Shown: positions 15,738 to 24,382, numbered from the stretch's first letter. The stretch: DNA of 64,000 bases from Spirilliplanes yamanashiensis (GCF_016863475.1 NZ_BOOY01000003.1:62001-126000); one strand, 5' to 3'. Made by a program: numbers and translations. Notes: generated by a model not told the origin, from the sequence alone.

Positions 15738-17198
15738 ATGCGCCGCATTCCGCACGGGCCGGTCCGGCCCGGCTGGCAGCTCACCAACTTCAGCCTCGGG
15801 CTCACCTACAACGACACCGAACTGCCCGACGGGACGATGCTGTCCTACTGGCAGGAGGGGCCGTACTACGACTTCACCGAGCGGGAGATCACCGAGCTGG
15901 AGACGGCCGTGTCGACGCTGCGCGCGATGTGCGTCGAGGCCGGCGACTGGATGGTGCAGCAGTGCCCCCGGCACGACCGGGAGACCCGCCGCACCGCGTA
16001 CTTCACCTCGGTCTGCAACCCCAACACCTGCTACCTGGCGAAGATCGGCATCCCCGAGTACACCCACGAGCAGATCATCCGCACCTGGTACGACGGCGAC
16101 GCCGACACCTGGCAGCACACCGACAAGGACCTCGACGGCCGCCTGCCCGTGCAGACCCCCGACTACTCGCCGAGCATCTACGGCCGGTTCGACCTCTGGT
16201 ACAACGGCGAGGGCAGCACGCCCCGGCTGCTGGAGTACAACGCGCAGACCCCCACGTCGCTGGTCGAGGCCGCCGTCATCCAGTGGCACTGGGCCGACCA
16301 GACCAAGCTGACCTCCCACCCGTGGATGCAGTGGAACTCCATCCACGACCGGCTCGTCGGCTGGCCCGCCGACGGCGAGGACCCGGCCGACGAGGGCGCG
16401 TGGAAGCGCAACATCCGCAAGCTGCGCGAGGCCCGCCCGTGGCTGCCGGAGAAACCGAAGATCTTCTTCGCGTACGAGACGTCCGAGACCTCCGGCGAGG
16501 ACCGGATGAACGTGGCCTACCTGATGGCCACCGCCGAGGAGGCGGGATTTCCCGTCGAGCTCATCGCCATGAGCCAGATCGGCTGGGACGTCGCCGGCGA
16601 CCGCGTCGTGTTCGTCCGCAAGCCCGGCGACGAGGTCAACGCCGAACCCATCGACGTCATCTTCATGCTCTACCCGTGGGAATGGCTGTGGAACGAGGAG
16701 GGCGGCAAGGCCTTCTTCCGCAACATGGCCGACCCCGGCAAGCGGGGCACCGTCTGGATCGAGCCGCCGTACACGGCCGCGCTGCTCGGCAACAAGGGCC
16801 TGCTGCCGGTGCTGTGGAACCTGTTCGGCGACGACCCGGAGCGCTCCAAGTACCTGCTGCCGTCGTACTTCGCCGAGTCCACCAAGGCGGCGTCGCTGTA
16901 CTCGTACGCCAAGAAGCCGGTGTGGGGGCGCGAGGGCGGATCGGTGACGCTCGTGAAGAACGGCGACGTCATCCTCGACAACCCCACCTCCTACGGCGCC
17001 GACGGGCTGTTCGTCGTGCAGGAGCTGTGCGAGCTGCCGTCGTTCGAGGGCCTGGAGGGCACCGTCCACCCGGTGCTCGGCGCGTGGCTGGTCGAGGGCG
17101 AGCCGGCGGGCCTGGGCATCCGCGAGGGCGTCGGCAAGGACGGCCTGGTCACCCGCAACACGGGCCACTTCGTGCCCCACACGGTCGGCGCTGAGTAG
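15738..17198 (+). CDS. Glutathionylspermidine-synthase-like ATP-grasp amide ligase (YgiC/YjfC type)
   Basis: Encodes 486 residues. The conserved blocks of the GSP_synth family are evident: RFDLWYNGEGSTPRLLEYNA, QTPTSLVEAAV, FAYETSETSGEDR, IDVIFMLYPWEWLWNEEGG and WIEPPYTAALLGNKGLL. The C-terminal half is the ATP-grasp fold, which activates a C-terminal Gly carboxylate and joins it to an amine. It lacks the N-terminal amidase of bifunctional GspSA. Actinomycetes generally use mycothiol rather than glutathione, so the natural substrate is probably not glutathione. Starting one base after the lipoprotein stop, it is likely a partner of the two Gly-Gly-tailed proteins. Confidence 0.88.
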   Translation: MRRIPHGPVRPGWQLTNFSLGLTYNDTELPDGTMLSYWQEGPYYDFTEREITELETAVSTLRAMCVEAGDWMVQQCPRHDRETRRTAYFTSVCNPNTCYLAKIGIPEYTHEQIIRTWYDGDADTWQHTDKDLDGRLPVQTPDYSPSIYGRFDLWYNGEGSTPRLLEYNAQTPTSLVEAAVIQWHWADQTKLTSHPWMQWNSIHDRLVGWPADGEDPADEGAWKRNIRKLREARPWLPEKPKIFFAYETSETSGEDRMNVAYLMATAEEAGFPVELIAMSQIGWDVAGDRVVFVRKPGDEVNAEPIDVIFMLYPWEWLWNEEGGKAFFRNMADPGKRGTVWIEPPYTAALLGNKGLLPVLWNLFGDDPERSKYLLPSYFAESTKAASLYSYAKKPVWGREGGSVTLVKNGDVILDNPTSYGADGLFVVQELCELPSFEGLEGTVHPVLGAWLVEGEPAGLGIREGVGKDGLVTRNTGHFVPHTVGAE

Positions 17199-17201
17199 CT
17201 G

Positions 17202-17320
17202 GTCGCCGCTCCGCGGCGACGGGCTCGCGCCGCCGCGGTGTCGCTGCCGTCCACCCTGCGGGGGACCACGGGCTTCGCCCTCGTCCTCCTCGGGCGGACG
17301 ACAGCGACGCGGCGCGAGCC
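17202..17320. terminator. Bidirectional terminator region: short hairpin plus long branched inverted repeat
   Basis: GTCGCCGC (17202-17209) and GCGGCGAC (17213-17220) form a perfect 8-bp hairpin directly after the ligase stop. Next, 17222-17252 and 17296-17320 are inverted copies (both arms start GGCTCGCGCCGC and continue GTCGCTG and CGTCC), differing by a 6-base insertion and one mismatch. A small hairpin GGGCTTCGCCC sits between them. The location between convergent genes fits a terminator. Confidence 0.75.
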
Positions 17321-17327
17321 GGGGCCG

Positions 17328-17750
17328 TCAGTCGGTTCCGGGGCGGTTGCGCCAGAGCCAGTAGAGGCCGATCAGGGGCAGGACGACCGGGATGTAGCCG
17401 TAGCCGCTGCCGAAGTGCGACCACACCGTGTCGTCGGGGAAGGCGGCCGCGTCCGTGACCGTCAGGGTGCCCACCACGAGCACGCCCGCCAGCTCGACCA
17501 GGCAGCCGGCCAGGGCGATGCGCCGCCCGGTGCGACCGCCGGTGGCCAGGCCGAACGACGCCGCCAGGTAGACGGCGGCGGCCAGCGCCGACAGCAGGTA
17601 CGCCACCGGGGCCTCGTCGAACTTCGTGGCGATCTGCACCCCGGCGCGGGCGCCCGCGGACACCGCGAAGACCAGGTAGACGGCGAGCAGGGCGCGGCCC
17701 GGGCCGCTGCCGAGGGCGGCGTCGCGGGGGCGGGTCGCCCGCTCGGCCAT
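17328..17750 (-). CDS. Small integral membrane protein (4 helices)
   Basis: Encodes 140 residues with a cytoplasmic basic N-terminus and about four hydrophobic segments (LLAVYLVFAVSAGARAG, VAYLLSALAAAVYLAASFG, IALAGCLVELAGVLVVGTL, YGYIPVVLPLIGLYWLW). No enzymatic motif is visible and the family is not recognised with confidence. Its start overlaps the stop of the upstream membrane-protein gene (ATGA at 17747-17750 region), so the two are probably co-translated and may work together. Confidence 0.75.
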   Translation of the reverse strand: MAERATRPRDAALGSGPGRALLAVYLVFAVSAGARAGVQIATKFDEAPVAYLLSALAAAVYLAASFGLATGGRTGRRIALAGCLVELAGVLVVGTLTVTDAAAFPDDTVWSHFGSGYGYIPVVLPLIGLYWLWRNRPGTD

Positions 17751-18106
17751 CAGGCGCTCGCGATCTGCTGCAGGCGCAGCACCAGGGCCGGCACGGTGAG
17801 GCAGGTGACGGTGAGGATCACCGAGCCCCACCGGGTGGGTTCCATGCGGGCGAGCTGGAAGCCGGTCGGCGGCACCGCCACGAACGTGATGAGGTAGCCG
17901 ACGAACACGACGGTGTCGGTGGGGCGGTGGCCGGTGGCCAGCCAGACGACGGCGGCGACGGTGACCACGAGCACCAGCGCGGACAGGCCCAGGGCGGCGA
18001 GCAGCGCGGCCCGGCCGGGCGCCCGGTTGAGGACGGCCAGCACCAGGTACCACAGCGCGAGGGCCAGGGACGCCACGATCGTGACCGTGGACAGGACGCC
18101 GTTCAC
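17750..18106 (-). CDS. Small integral membrane protein (4 helices)
   Basis: Encodes 118 residues from GTG 18106, with GGCGG upstream. Hydrophobic segments are near residues 4-26, 33-56, 66-82 and 94-112, leaving almost no soluble domain. It is coupled to the next minus-strand membrane gene by overlapping stop and start codons. No functional motif is recognised. The pair is divergent from the oxidoreductase gene at 18159. Confidence 0.7.
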   Translation of the reverse strand: MNGVLSTVTIVASLALALWYLVLAVLNRAPGRAALLAALGLSALVLVVTVAAVVWLATGHRPTDTVVFVGYLITFVAVPPTGFQLARMEPTRWGSVILTVTCLTVPALVLRLQQIASA

Positions 18107-18158
18107 GCCGCCAGCGTACTGATCACCGCCCGCCGGGACAGCGCCTAGGGTGGTCGTC

Positions 18159-19052
18159 ATGCGATTCGGTCTGCTCGGCACCGGCCCCTGGGCCGCCCTC
18201 ACCCAAGCACCGGGCCTCGCGGCCCACCCCGACGCGGAGTTCGCCGGCATCTGGGGCCGTAACCCCGACAAGGCGGCCGCGCTCGGCCGGCGGCACGACG
18301 TGCCCGCGTTCTCCGACCTGGACGCCCTGCTCGACGCGGTCGACGCCGTCGCCGTGGCCCTGCCGCCGGAGGTGCAGGCGGAGCTGGCGACGCGCGCCGC
18401 GCGCGCCGGCAAGCACCTGCTGCTGGACAAGCCGATCGCGCTGACCAGCGGCGCGGCCGACGAGCTGGCCGGTGAGGTGACGGCCCGCGGCCTGGCGTCG
18501 GTGGTGTTCTTCACCAACCGGTTCATGCCGGAGATCGAGGCGGCGCTGGGCGAGGCGGCGGCCGTGGGCGGCTGGCAGGAGGCGCGCGTCGAGCACGTGT
18601 CGTCGATCTTCGAGCCGGGCAACCCGTTCGGCGCGTCGCCGTGGCGCCGCGAGCACGGCGGCCTGTGGGACGTCGGCCCGCACGCGCTGTCGATGGTGCT
18701 GCCGGTGCTCGGCCCCGTCGCCGCCGTCACGGCCATGTCCGGGCCGGGCAACTCCACCCACGTGCTGCTGCGGCACACCGCCGGCCAGGTCACCCACCTG
18801 GCGCTGTCGGTGGACGCGGCGCCGGCGGCGCAGCGCAGCTCGGCGGTGCTGTTCGGCGAGGCGGGCGAGCGCGAGCTGCCGGCCCGGTCCGACGCGGTGG
18901 TCGAGGCGTTCGGCGCGGCGATCGACCAGCTGATCGCGGCGGCCGGCGGCGGCGCCCAGCCCGCGTGCGACGTGCGGTTCGGCGCCGAGGTCACGAAGAT
19001 CCTCCAGGCGGCCGAGGCGTCGGCGCGCGGCGGCCGCACCCTGGAGGTGTGA
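18159..19052 (+). CDS. Gfo/Idh/MocA-family NAD(P)-dependent oxidoreductase
   Basis: Encodes 297 residues. The Rossmann motif GLLGTGPWA is at the N-terminus; the diagnostic EKP-like motif appears as LLDKPIALT, and the C-terminal half has the family beta-sheet domain including GGLWDVGPHALSM with the expected catalytic-region His. Members oxidise or reduce sugar-type hydroxyls. The substrate is unknown, and there is no sugar transporter next to it. An upstream in-frame GTG at 18150 would add only three residues. Confidence 0.88.
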   Translation: MRFGLLGTGPWAALTQAPGLAAHPDAEFAGIWGRNPDKAAALGRRHDVPAFSDLDALLDAVDAVAVALPPEVQAELATRAARAGKHLLLDKPIALTSGAADELAGEVTARGLASVVFFTNRFMPEIEAALGEAAAVGGWQEARVEHVSSIFEPGNPFGASPWRREHGGLWDVGPHALSMVLPVLGPVAAVTAMSGPGNSTHVLLRHTAGQVTHLALSVDAAPAAQRSSAVLFGEAGERELPARSDAVVEAFGAAIDQLIAAAGGGAQPACDVRFGAEVTKILQAAEASARGGRTLEV

Positions 19053-19080
19053 CGCCCCGCCCGGCGGGTACGCCGACGCG

Positions 19081-19569
19081 GTGACCGACATCGATGCGGA
19101 CCGGCCGCCGTCGCTCGTCCTGCCCGGCCTGCTCCTCGGGGCCGGGCTGGGCGGGTTCGTCGACGGGATCGTCCTGCACCAGATCCTCCAGTGGCACCAC
19201 ATGCTCTCGCACACCGAGCGGTACCCGACGACGACGCTGGCCGGGCTCCAGGCCAACACGGTCGCCGACGGGCTGTTCCACGCCGCCGCCTGGGTCGCCG
19301 TGTTCGCCGGGGTGTGGCTGCTGGCGAAGCGGCTGCGCGGGCGCCCGCACGGGCTGACCGGGCTGGTGCTGGCCGGCTGGGGGCTGTTCAACCTGGTCGA
19401 GGGCGTCGTCGACCACCACGTGCTGCAGGTGCACCACGTGCGGGAGGTGGCGAACCCGCTGCCGTGGGACCTGGCGTTCCTGGCGTTCGGGGCGCTGCTG
19501 GTGGCCGGCGGCTGGGCGCTGTACCGGCGGTCGGTCAGGAGGCGAGAGCCAGCCACTGCCCGGCGCTGA
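19081..19569 (+). CDS. DUF2243 membrane protein
   Basis: Encodes 162 residues from GTG 19081. The DUF2243 pattern is clear: LGGFVDGIVLHQILQWHHML, a second helix after TVADGLFHAAAWV, NLVEGVVDHHVLQVHHVR and a final helix. The strongly conserved His-rich motifs in or near the membrane suggest metal or heme binding, but the function is unknown. The 3' end overlaps the convergent Hsp70-like gene by 35 bp, so the last dozen codons are read on both strands. Confidence 0.85.
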   Translation: MTDIDADRPPSLVLPGLLLGAGLGGFVDGIVLHQILQWHHMLSHTERYPTTTLAGLQANTVADGLFHAAAWVAVFAGVWLLAKRLRGRPHGLTGLVLAGWGLFNLVEGVVDHHVLQVHHVREVANPLPWDLAFLAFGALLVAGGWALYRRSVRRREPATARR

Positions 19570-20866
19570 CCTCGGCGCCCTCGGCGACGAGCTGGGGGCC
19601 GAGCGTGCCGTCGGCCGCGGCCGTCAGGTCCCACAGGGCGCCGTCGGGCAGCCGCACCCGGCCCAGCGCCTGCCCGGCCGCGAACGCGCCGCCCGGCGCG
19701 ACGAGCCAGCGCAGCAGCCGCGCCGTGCCGCCGGGCACCGCGAACGCCAGCGGCACCGCCCGGCCGGCGGGCTCGGCCGCGGCGACGCGGCGCGGGGCGG
19801 CGTGCAGCAGCCAGCGGGCGGCCCCGCGCACGGTGGCCAGCTCCGGGTCCTCCATGCGGCGCAGCGGGCGGCCGAACGCGCGCGACAGGGCGTCCACGGC
19901 GGCGGGCAGGCGGGCGCCGCCGCCGGCCAGCAGCACGGTGGCGACCCGGTCGGCGGGCACGTGCAGCCGCGCCAGCAGGTGCCGGGCGGCGTGCACGGTG
20001 CGGTCCAGCAGCGGCGCGGCCATCTCGGCCAGCTCCGCGCGGGACAGCCGGTACGCGGGCGCGTCCGGCAGCAGCCAGTCCTCGACGAGGTCGGCGTCGC
20101 TGAGCTGGTGGCGCAGCCGCCGGGCGAACTCGGTGAGCGCCGGGCCCCGCCACTCGGGGGCGGCGCCGAGGCGGGCCGCGTACGGCAGCCGCGCGACGCC
20201 GGCCGCGAGCAGCTCGTCGAGGTCGCCGCCGCCGCAGCCGGACGCCTCGGCGAACCCGAGGACCTGCGGGGCGTGCGCGCCGATCCGCACCAGGGCGAGC
20301 TGGCAGCCGCTGTGGCCCAGGTCGTACACCAGAACGAGGTCGCCCTCGGCGAGCCCGGGCCCGGCGACGGGCGCGTGCGCGGCCGCGACCGGCTCCGGCA
20401 GCAGCTCGACGGTCGCGAACCCGGCGGCCTCGGCGGCGGCGACCAGCCAGCCGCGGCGCGGGTCGCCGGGCGGCTGCCCGGCGGGCACGGTGAGCAGGGC
20501 CCGGTCCAGCTCCTCGCCGGCCAGCCGGCACGCCTCCAGGCGCAGCGCGGTCAGCACGGCGGCGACCTGCTCGACGGGCCGGAACCGGGCCCCGCCGAGC
20601 GGCTGGGCCTCGGGGCTGGCCAGGGCGCGCTTGAAGCCGGCCGCGAAACCGCCCGGGTCGGCGGGCCGCCGGTGCAGCGCGAGGGTGCCGACGAGCATCT
20701 GCCGGCCGTCCCAGTAGACGGCGGACGGCCACCGGTACAGGCCGCTGACCGGCTCCGGCACCAGGTGGGCGACGCCGCCGGTGACGAGCGCGGCGGAGCA
20801 GGCGTCGTCGCCCAGGTCGACGACGAGGCAGGGGCGCGCGGCGGGCGGCTCAGACGTGGCGGACAT
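19535..20866 (-). CDS. Hsp70-like ATPase with C-terminal barrel-sandwich (lipoyl-like) domain
   Basis: Encodes 443 residues. The actin-like ATPase fold is visible: CLVVDLGDDACSAAL (phosphate 1), VLVYDLGHSGCQLALV (phosphate 2) and TVLLAGGGARLPAAVDAL (adenosine). There is no DnaK substrate-binding domain. Instead, from about residue 370, it has a short domain with WLVAPGGAFAAGQALGRV and VAEGAEVSAGQWLALA, resembling a lipoyl/biotinyl barrel but without the modifiable Lys motif. Its ATG lies within the end of the upstream Hsp70-like gene (17-bp overlap), so they form an operon. Confidence 0.82.
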   Translation of the reverse strand: MSATSEPPAARPCLVVDLGDDACSAALVTGGVAHLVPEPVSGLYRWPSAVYWDGRQMLVGTLALHRRPADPGGFAAGFKRALASPEAQPLGGARFRPVEQVAAVLTALRLEACRLAGEELDRALLTVPAGQPPGDPRRGWLVAAAEAAGFATVELLPEPVAAAHAPVAGPGLAEGDLVLVYDLGHSGCQLALVRIGAHAPQVLGFAEASGCGGGDLDELLAAGVARLPYAARLGAAPEWRGPALTEFARRLRHQLSDADLVEDWLLPDAPAYRLSRAELAEMAAPLLDRTVHAARHLLARLHVPADRVATVLLAGGGARLPAAVDALSRAFGRPLRRMEDPELATVRGAARWLLHAAPRRVAAAEPAGRAVPLAFAVPGGTARLLRWLVAPGGAFAAGQALGRVRLPDGALWDLTAAADGTLGPQLVAEGAEVSAGQWLALAS

Positions 20867-22838
20867 CGACCCGGCTCCGTCCCTCGTGCTCGGACCGGAC
20901 CAGCAGGCGGGTGCCGAGGTGACAGAACGCCACGGCGGCGCCGGGCGCGGGCTCGTCGAGCGCGGTCACCCCGCCGACGGTGAGGCGCACTCCGGCGGCG
21001 GAGGCGACGGCGGCGAGCGGGCCGTGCGTGGCCGCGGGGGCGAACGCGTCGCGGGTGCTGCGCTCGGCGTACCCGGGGTGGTGCCGCCGCCAGGCCACGT
21101 CGGACACCCGGTCGAGGCGTTCGCCGGTGCGCAGGTCCCAGAACGTGACGACGCTGCGCCGGTACCGGCCGGTGACGCGGCCGGGGACCTCGGCGGCGAG
21201 CCGCCACCGCTGTTCGTCGACGAGCACGGCGGTGGCGCCGCCCGCGTCGGGCAGCCGGACGGCGAGCTTGCCGGTGCCGACGTCCCACACGGCCACGCCG
21301 TCGGCGTCCCAGCACACCAGCACCGGGCGGTCGTCGGGGTCGATGTGGACGCGGCCCGGCGCGGGGGCGGCGAACGCCGACTCGGGGCCGTCCAGCGGCA
21401 GCGTGCGCACCGCGGCGGGCCCGCAGGCGAGCAGGGTGCGCCGGTCGGGGGTGAGCAGCCACTCCTCGCCGGACTCCCAGCGGTGGGCGAGCGGCGGCGG
21501 GTCCCCGGCGAGGGCGGCCGGGTCGCGGGACGCGTCGACGGCGACCAGCGGGCCGACCCGGGCGCCCGGCGCGGGCAGCGTCCCGGCCAGGGCCAGGTCG
21601 CGCGGGGCGACGAGCTCGTGCACCAGGTCGTCCGGGGTGCGCACCTCGGCCAGCGGGGTGCCGGCCGCGACGACCTCGCCGGGCGGGACGGTCCAGCGCA
21701 GCAGCTGCCCGGTGCCGCCGGGCACCGCCCACGCGACCGGTTCGCGCCGCCAGCCGGGGGCGAGGGCGGGCAGCCGGCGCTCGTCGGTGCGCTCGGCCCA
21801 GCGGGCCGCGCCCCGGATCACCGCGAACTCGGGCTCGGCGGCGCAGCGGGGGACCTGGCCGAGCGCGTCGCGCACCGCGGCGGTGGCGATCGGCATGCGG
21901 GCGCCGCCGCCGGCGAGCACGACCGCGGCCACGTCGGCGGGGGCCGCGCCGGCGTCGGCGAGCACCTGGCGGCACCCGGCGACGAGGCCGCGCAGAGCGC
22001 CGGCGGCCACGACGGCCAGCTCGGCGCGGTCCAGGCCGTACGCGGGGGAGACGGGGCTGAGCCGGTCGTCGGCGCGGTCCGCCGTCGACAGCCGGTGCTT
22101 GAGCCGGCGCACCAGGTCGAGGGCGTCGTGGTGGGCCCGGCGCCCGGCGTCGCCCGGGGTGGCGAGCATCGGCTCCAGCCAGGAGCGGCCGCGGGCGCGC
22201 AGGTCGGCGAACAGCGCGGCGTCCAGGTCGGCGCCGCCGGAGCCGGTGCGCACGGCGAGCAGCCGCGGCCGGTCCGGGTCGAGCGCGGCCAGCGCGACCG
22301 TCCACGTCGCCCCGAGGTCGCCGACCAGCACCAGCGCGCCGTCCGGCAGGTCCCGGGTGGTCTGCGGGTCCAGCGCGGCGGCCACCGCGTCGGTGATCAG
22401 CTCGACCTCGCCGAACCCGGCCGCCTCGCCGATCGCGATCATCGTGTCCCGGCGGGCGTCCGGCACCCCGTACGCGGCGGGGACGGTGAGCACGAGGCGG
22501 GCCAGCGGCGACCCGTAGATCTCGTGCGCCTCCTCGGCCATCGTGGACAGGTATGCGGTCAGCGCCTGCGAGCCGGTCAGCTCCCGGTCGCCGAGGCGCA
22601 GGGCGGCCTGGGCGTCGACGGCGCGGCGCGGGCCCTGCGCGTACCGGGCGGGCTCGGCGCGGCGCCGGCGCTCGGCCGCGGTGCCGGCCAGGACGCCCGC
22701 GTCACCGGCCAGGACGGACGACGGCCACGCGTTGGCGGCGGTGAACGGGTCGCGCAGCAGGGCCGTCCGCCGCTGGGCCACGATGGCGGCCGCGGACGTG
22801 ACGGCGCCGAGGTCGACCGCGAGGATCGGCTCGGCCAT
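20850..22838 (-). CDS. Hsp70-like ATPase fused to lipoyl-like and beta-propeller-like domains
   Basis: Encodes 662 residues from ATG 22838, chosen because GGAGT lies 8 nt upstream; an earlier ATG at 22868 lacks a site. Residues 1-360 form an Hsp70-type ATPase (ILAVDLGAVTSAAAIV, LVLVGDLGATWTVAL, AAVVLAGGGARMPIA). A barrel-sandwich segment follows (TVPPGEVVAAGTPLAEV), then about 230 residues of WD40-like repeats (VAVWDVGTGKLAV, VTFWDLRTGERLD). The paralogue downstream has the first two parts only. This is not a general DnaK: no substrate-binding beta domain or lid is seen, and no grpE/dnaJ adjoins it. Confidence 0.82.
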   Translation of the reverse strand: MAEPILAVDLGAVTSAAAIVAQRRTALLRDPFTAANAWPSSVLAGDAGVLAGTAAERRRRAEPARYAQGPRRAVDAQAALRLGDRELTGSQALTAYLSTMAEEAHEIYGSPLARLVLTVPAAYGVPDARRDTMIAIGEAAGFGEVELITDAVAAALDPQTTRDLPDGALVLVGDLGATWTVALAALDPDRPRLLAVRTGSGGADLDAALFADLRARGRSWLEPMLATPGDAGRRAHHDALDLVRRLKHRLSTADRADDRLSPVSPAYGLDRAELAVVAAGALRGLVAGCRQVLADAGAAPADVAAVVLAGGGARMPIATAAVRDALGQVPRCAAEPEFAVIRGAARWAERTDERRLPALAPGWRREPVAWAVPGGTGQLLRWTVPPGEVVAAGTPLAEVRTPDDLVHELVAPRDLALAGTLPAPGARVGPLVAVDASRDPAALAGDPPPLAHRWESGEEWLLTPDRRTLLACGPAAVRTLPLDGPESAFAAPAPGRVHIDPDDRPVLVCWDADGVAVWDVGTGKLAVRLPDAGGATAVLVDEQRWRLAAEVPGRVTGRYRRSVVTFWDLRTGERLDRVSDVAWRRHHPGYAERSTRDAFAPAATHGPLAAVASAAGVRLTVGGVTALDEPAPGAAVAFCHLGTRLLVRSEHEGRSRVDVRHV

Positions 22839-22962
22839 TTCCGGTACTCCCACAGCGTCGGTCGTCAATCTCGGCGATAGTGTCCGTGAGGGCCTGTCGC
22901 ACGTCCAGCGCGGGGTGCCGACGGTGCCCGAACCGACGCCTGGGCGGTGAGGCAGCTCACGC

Positions 22963-22989
22963 CCATCCGGCGGCCCGGCCGCGCCGAAT
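22963..22989 (+). promoter_or_regulatory. SigK-type promoter of the sigK-rskA operon
   Basis: CCATCC (22963-22968), 15 bp, CCGAAT (22984-22989). This matches the SigK promoter known from mycobacteria (CCATCC near -35 and CCGAAT near -10). It stands 57 bp before the sigma-factor start and implies autoregulation. The same element recurs at 24385 and 24902. Confidence 0.85.
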
Positions 22990-23045
22990 CACCGGCGCAG
23001 CCGTCGGAGACCGCTGCGCGGTGTCACCGAGTGGGAGGCGGCGAG

Positions 23046-23636
23046 ATGGCCGAGTTGGATCCGGACCTGCGTGGTTCGGTGGCGCCCGCTCCCCCCGACC
23101 CCGAGGGACTCCTCCGGCTGGTCGCCAAGGGTGACGAGGACGCGTTCCGCCGGCTGTACGACCTGGTCGCGCCCCGCGTGTACGGGCTCGCCCGGCGGGT
23201 GCTGCGCGACCCGGCCCAGGCCGAGGAGGTCGCCCAGGAGGTGCTCGTCGAGGTGTGGCGCACCGCCGCCCGGTTCGACACCGCCCGCGGTTCCGCCACC
23301 TCCTGGATCTTCACGATCGCGCACCGCCGTGCCGTCGACCGGGTCCGCTCGGAGCAGGCGTCCGCCGACCGGGCCGCGCGGGTCGGCGCCGCCTCCGCCG
23401 GCACCCCGTTCGACGAGGTGGTCGACGAGGCGATGACCCGGCTGGAGCAGCAGCAGGTGCGCCGCTGCCTGAAGGGCCTGACCGAGCTGCAGCGCGAGGC
23501 GATCACGCTGGCGTACTACGGCGGCAACTCGTACCGCGAGGTGTCGGAGCTGCTGGACACGGCGTTGCCGACGATCAAGACCCGGATGCGTGACGGTCTC
23601 ATCCGGCTGCGTGACTGCCTGGGGGTGACGGCATGA
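23046..23636 (+). CDS. sigK: ECF sigma factor SigK
   Basis: Encodes 196 residues from ATG 23046 behind GGGAGGC; a longer open frame from 22947 would place the SigK promoter inside the gene and is rejected. Region 2 (FRRLYDLVAPRVYGLARRVL, then EEVAQEVLVEVWR and SWIFTIAHRRAVDRVR) and region 4 (LTELQREAITLAYYGGNSY, LPTIKTRMRDGL) are intact. Assignment to SigK rests on the adjacent RskA-type anti-sigma gene, the fasciclin and molybdo-enzyme neighbours and the matching promoters. The stop overlaps the anti-sigma start (ATGA). Confidence 0.92.
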   Translation: MAELDPDLRGSVAPAPPDPEGLLRLVAKGDEDAFRRLYDLVAPRVYGLARRVLRDPAQAEEVAQEVLVEVWRTAARFDTARGSATSWIFTIAHRRAVDRVRSEQASADRAARVGAASAGTPFDEVVDEAMTRLEQQQVRRCLKGLTELQREAITLAYYGGNSYREVSELLDTALPTIKTRMRDGLIRLRDCLGVTA

Positions 23637-24382
23637 CGACCGCGGCGGACATCCACGCGCTCGCCGGCGCTTATGCGCTCGACGCGGTGGACGACATCGA
23701 GCGCGCCTCCTTCGACCGGCACCTGGCCGACTGCGACAGCTGCGCGACCGAGGTCGCCGAGCTGCGCGAGGCCGCGGCCCGGCTGGCCGACCCGACGTGG
23801 TCGGTGCCGCCGCCGCGGCTGCGCGACGACGTCATGGACCGGATCGCCCGCACCCGCCAGGTCGGCCCGGCCGTGCCGAAGCCCGGCCCGGACCCGGTGG
23901 TCGCGGTGTCGCGCTGGCGCCGCTTCGCGGCGGGCGCCGCGGCCGCGTCCATCTTCGCCGTCGGCACGGCGGCGGCCACGTGGGCCATCCAGGAGCAGCG
24001 GGTACGCGACGAGCGGGCGGTCGCCGCGGCGGCGCGCGCCGAGGCGTCCCGGATCCAGGCGATCCTGGCGGCCCCGGACGCGCAGACCCGTACGGTGCGC
24101 ATGTCGGACGGCGGCCGGGTGACGATGACCATGTCGCCGACCCACAACGCCGGTGTGCTGACGGTGTCCGCGGCGGCCGCGCCGGCGTCGGATCACGCGT
24201 TCCAGCTGTGGCTGATCCGCGACGAGAAGGCGCTGCCCGGCACGGTGCTGCCCGCGGGGCAGGCCGCGTCCACGGTGGTCGTCGAGGGCCTGGCGGGCAA
24301 CGCCGGCATCGGCGTGACCGAGGAGGTCGCGACCGGTTCGCAGACGCCGTCCGAGGTGCTGGCGAAACTTTCCCTGGTCTGA
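23633..24382 (+). CDS. rskA: Membrane anti-sigma factor RskA
   Basis: Encodes 249 residues. The cytoplasmic N-terminus has the zinc anti-sigma signature H30-x3-C34-x2-C37 (RHLADCDSC). A single membrane helix lies near residues 99-121 (FAAGAAAASIFAVGTAAATW) and the C-terminal RskA domain (TVRMSDGGRVTMTMS, FQLWLIRD) is extracytoplasmic. It would hold SigK at the membrane until regulated proteolysis frees it. ATGA overlap with sigK keeps the pair stoichiometric. Confidence 0.92.
   Translation: MTTAADIHALAGAYALDAVDDIERASFDRHLADCDSCATEVAELREAAARLADPTWSVPPPRLRDDVMDRIARTRQVGPAVPKPGPDPVVAVSRWRRFAAGAAAASIFAVGTAAATWAIQEQRVRDERAVAAAARAEASRIQAILAAPDAQTRTVRMSDGGRVTMTMSPTHNAGVLTVSAAAAPASDHAFQLWLIRDEKALPGTVLPAGQAASTVVVEGLAGNAGIGVTEEVATGSQTPSEVLAKLSLV

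Noticed and set aside
22947-23045. Longer sigma-factor start at 22947
   Set aside because: It would place the SigK promoter inside the coding region and lacks a ribosome-binding site; ATG 23046 has GGGAGGC.
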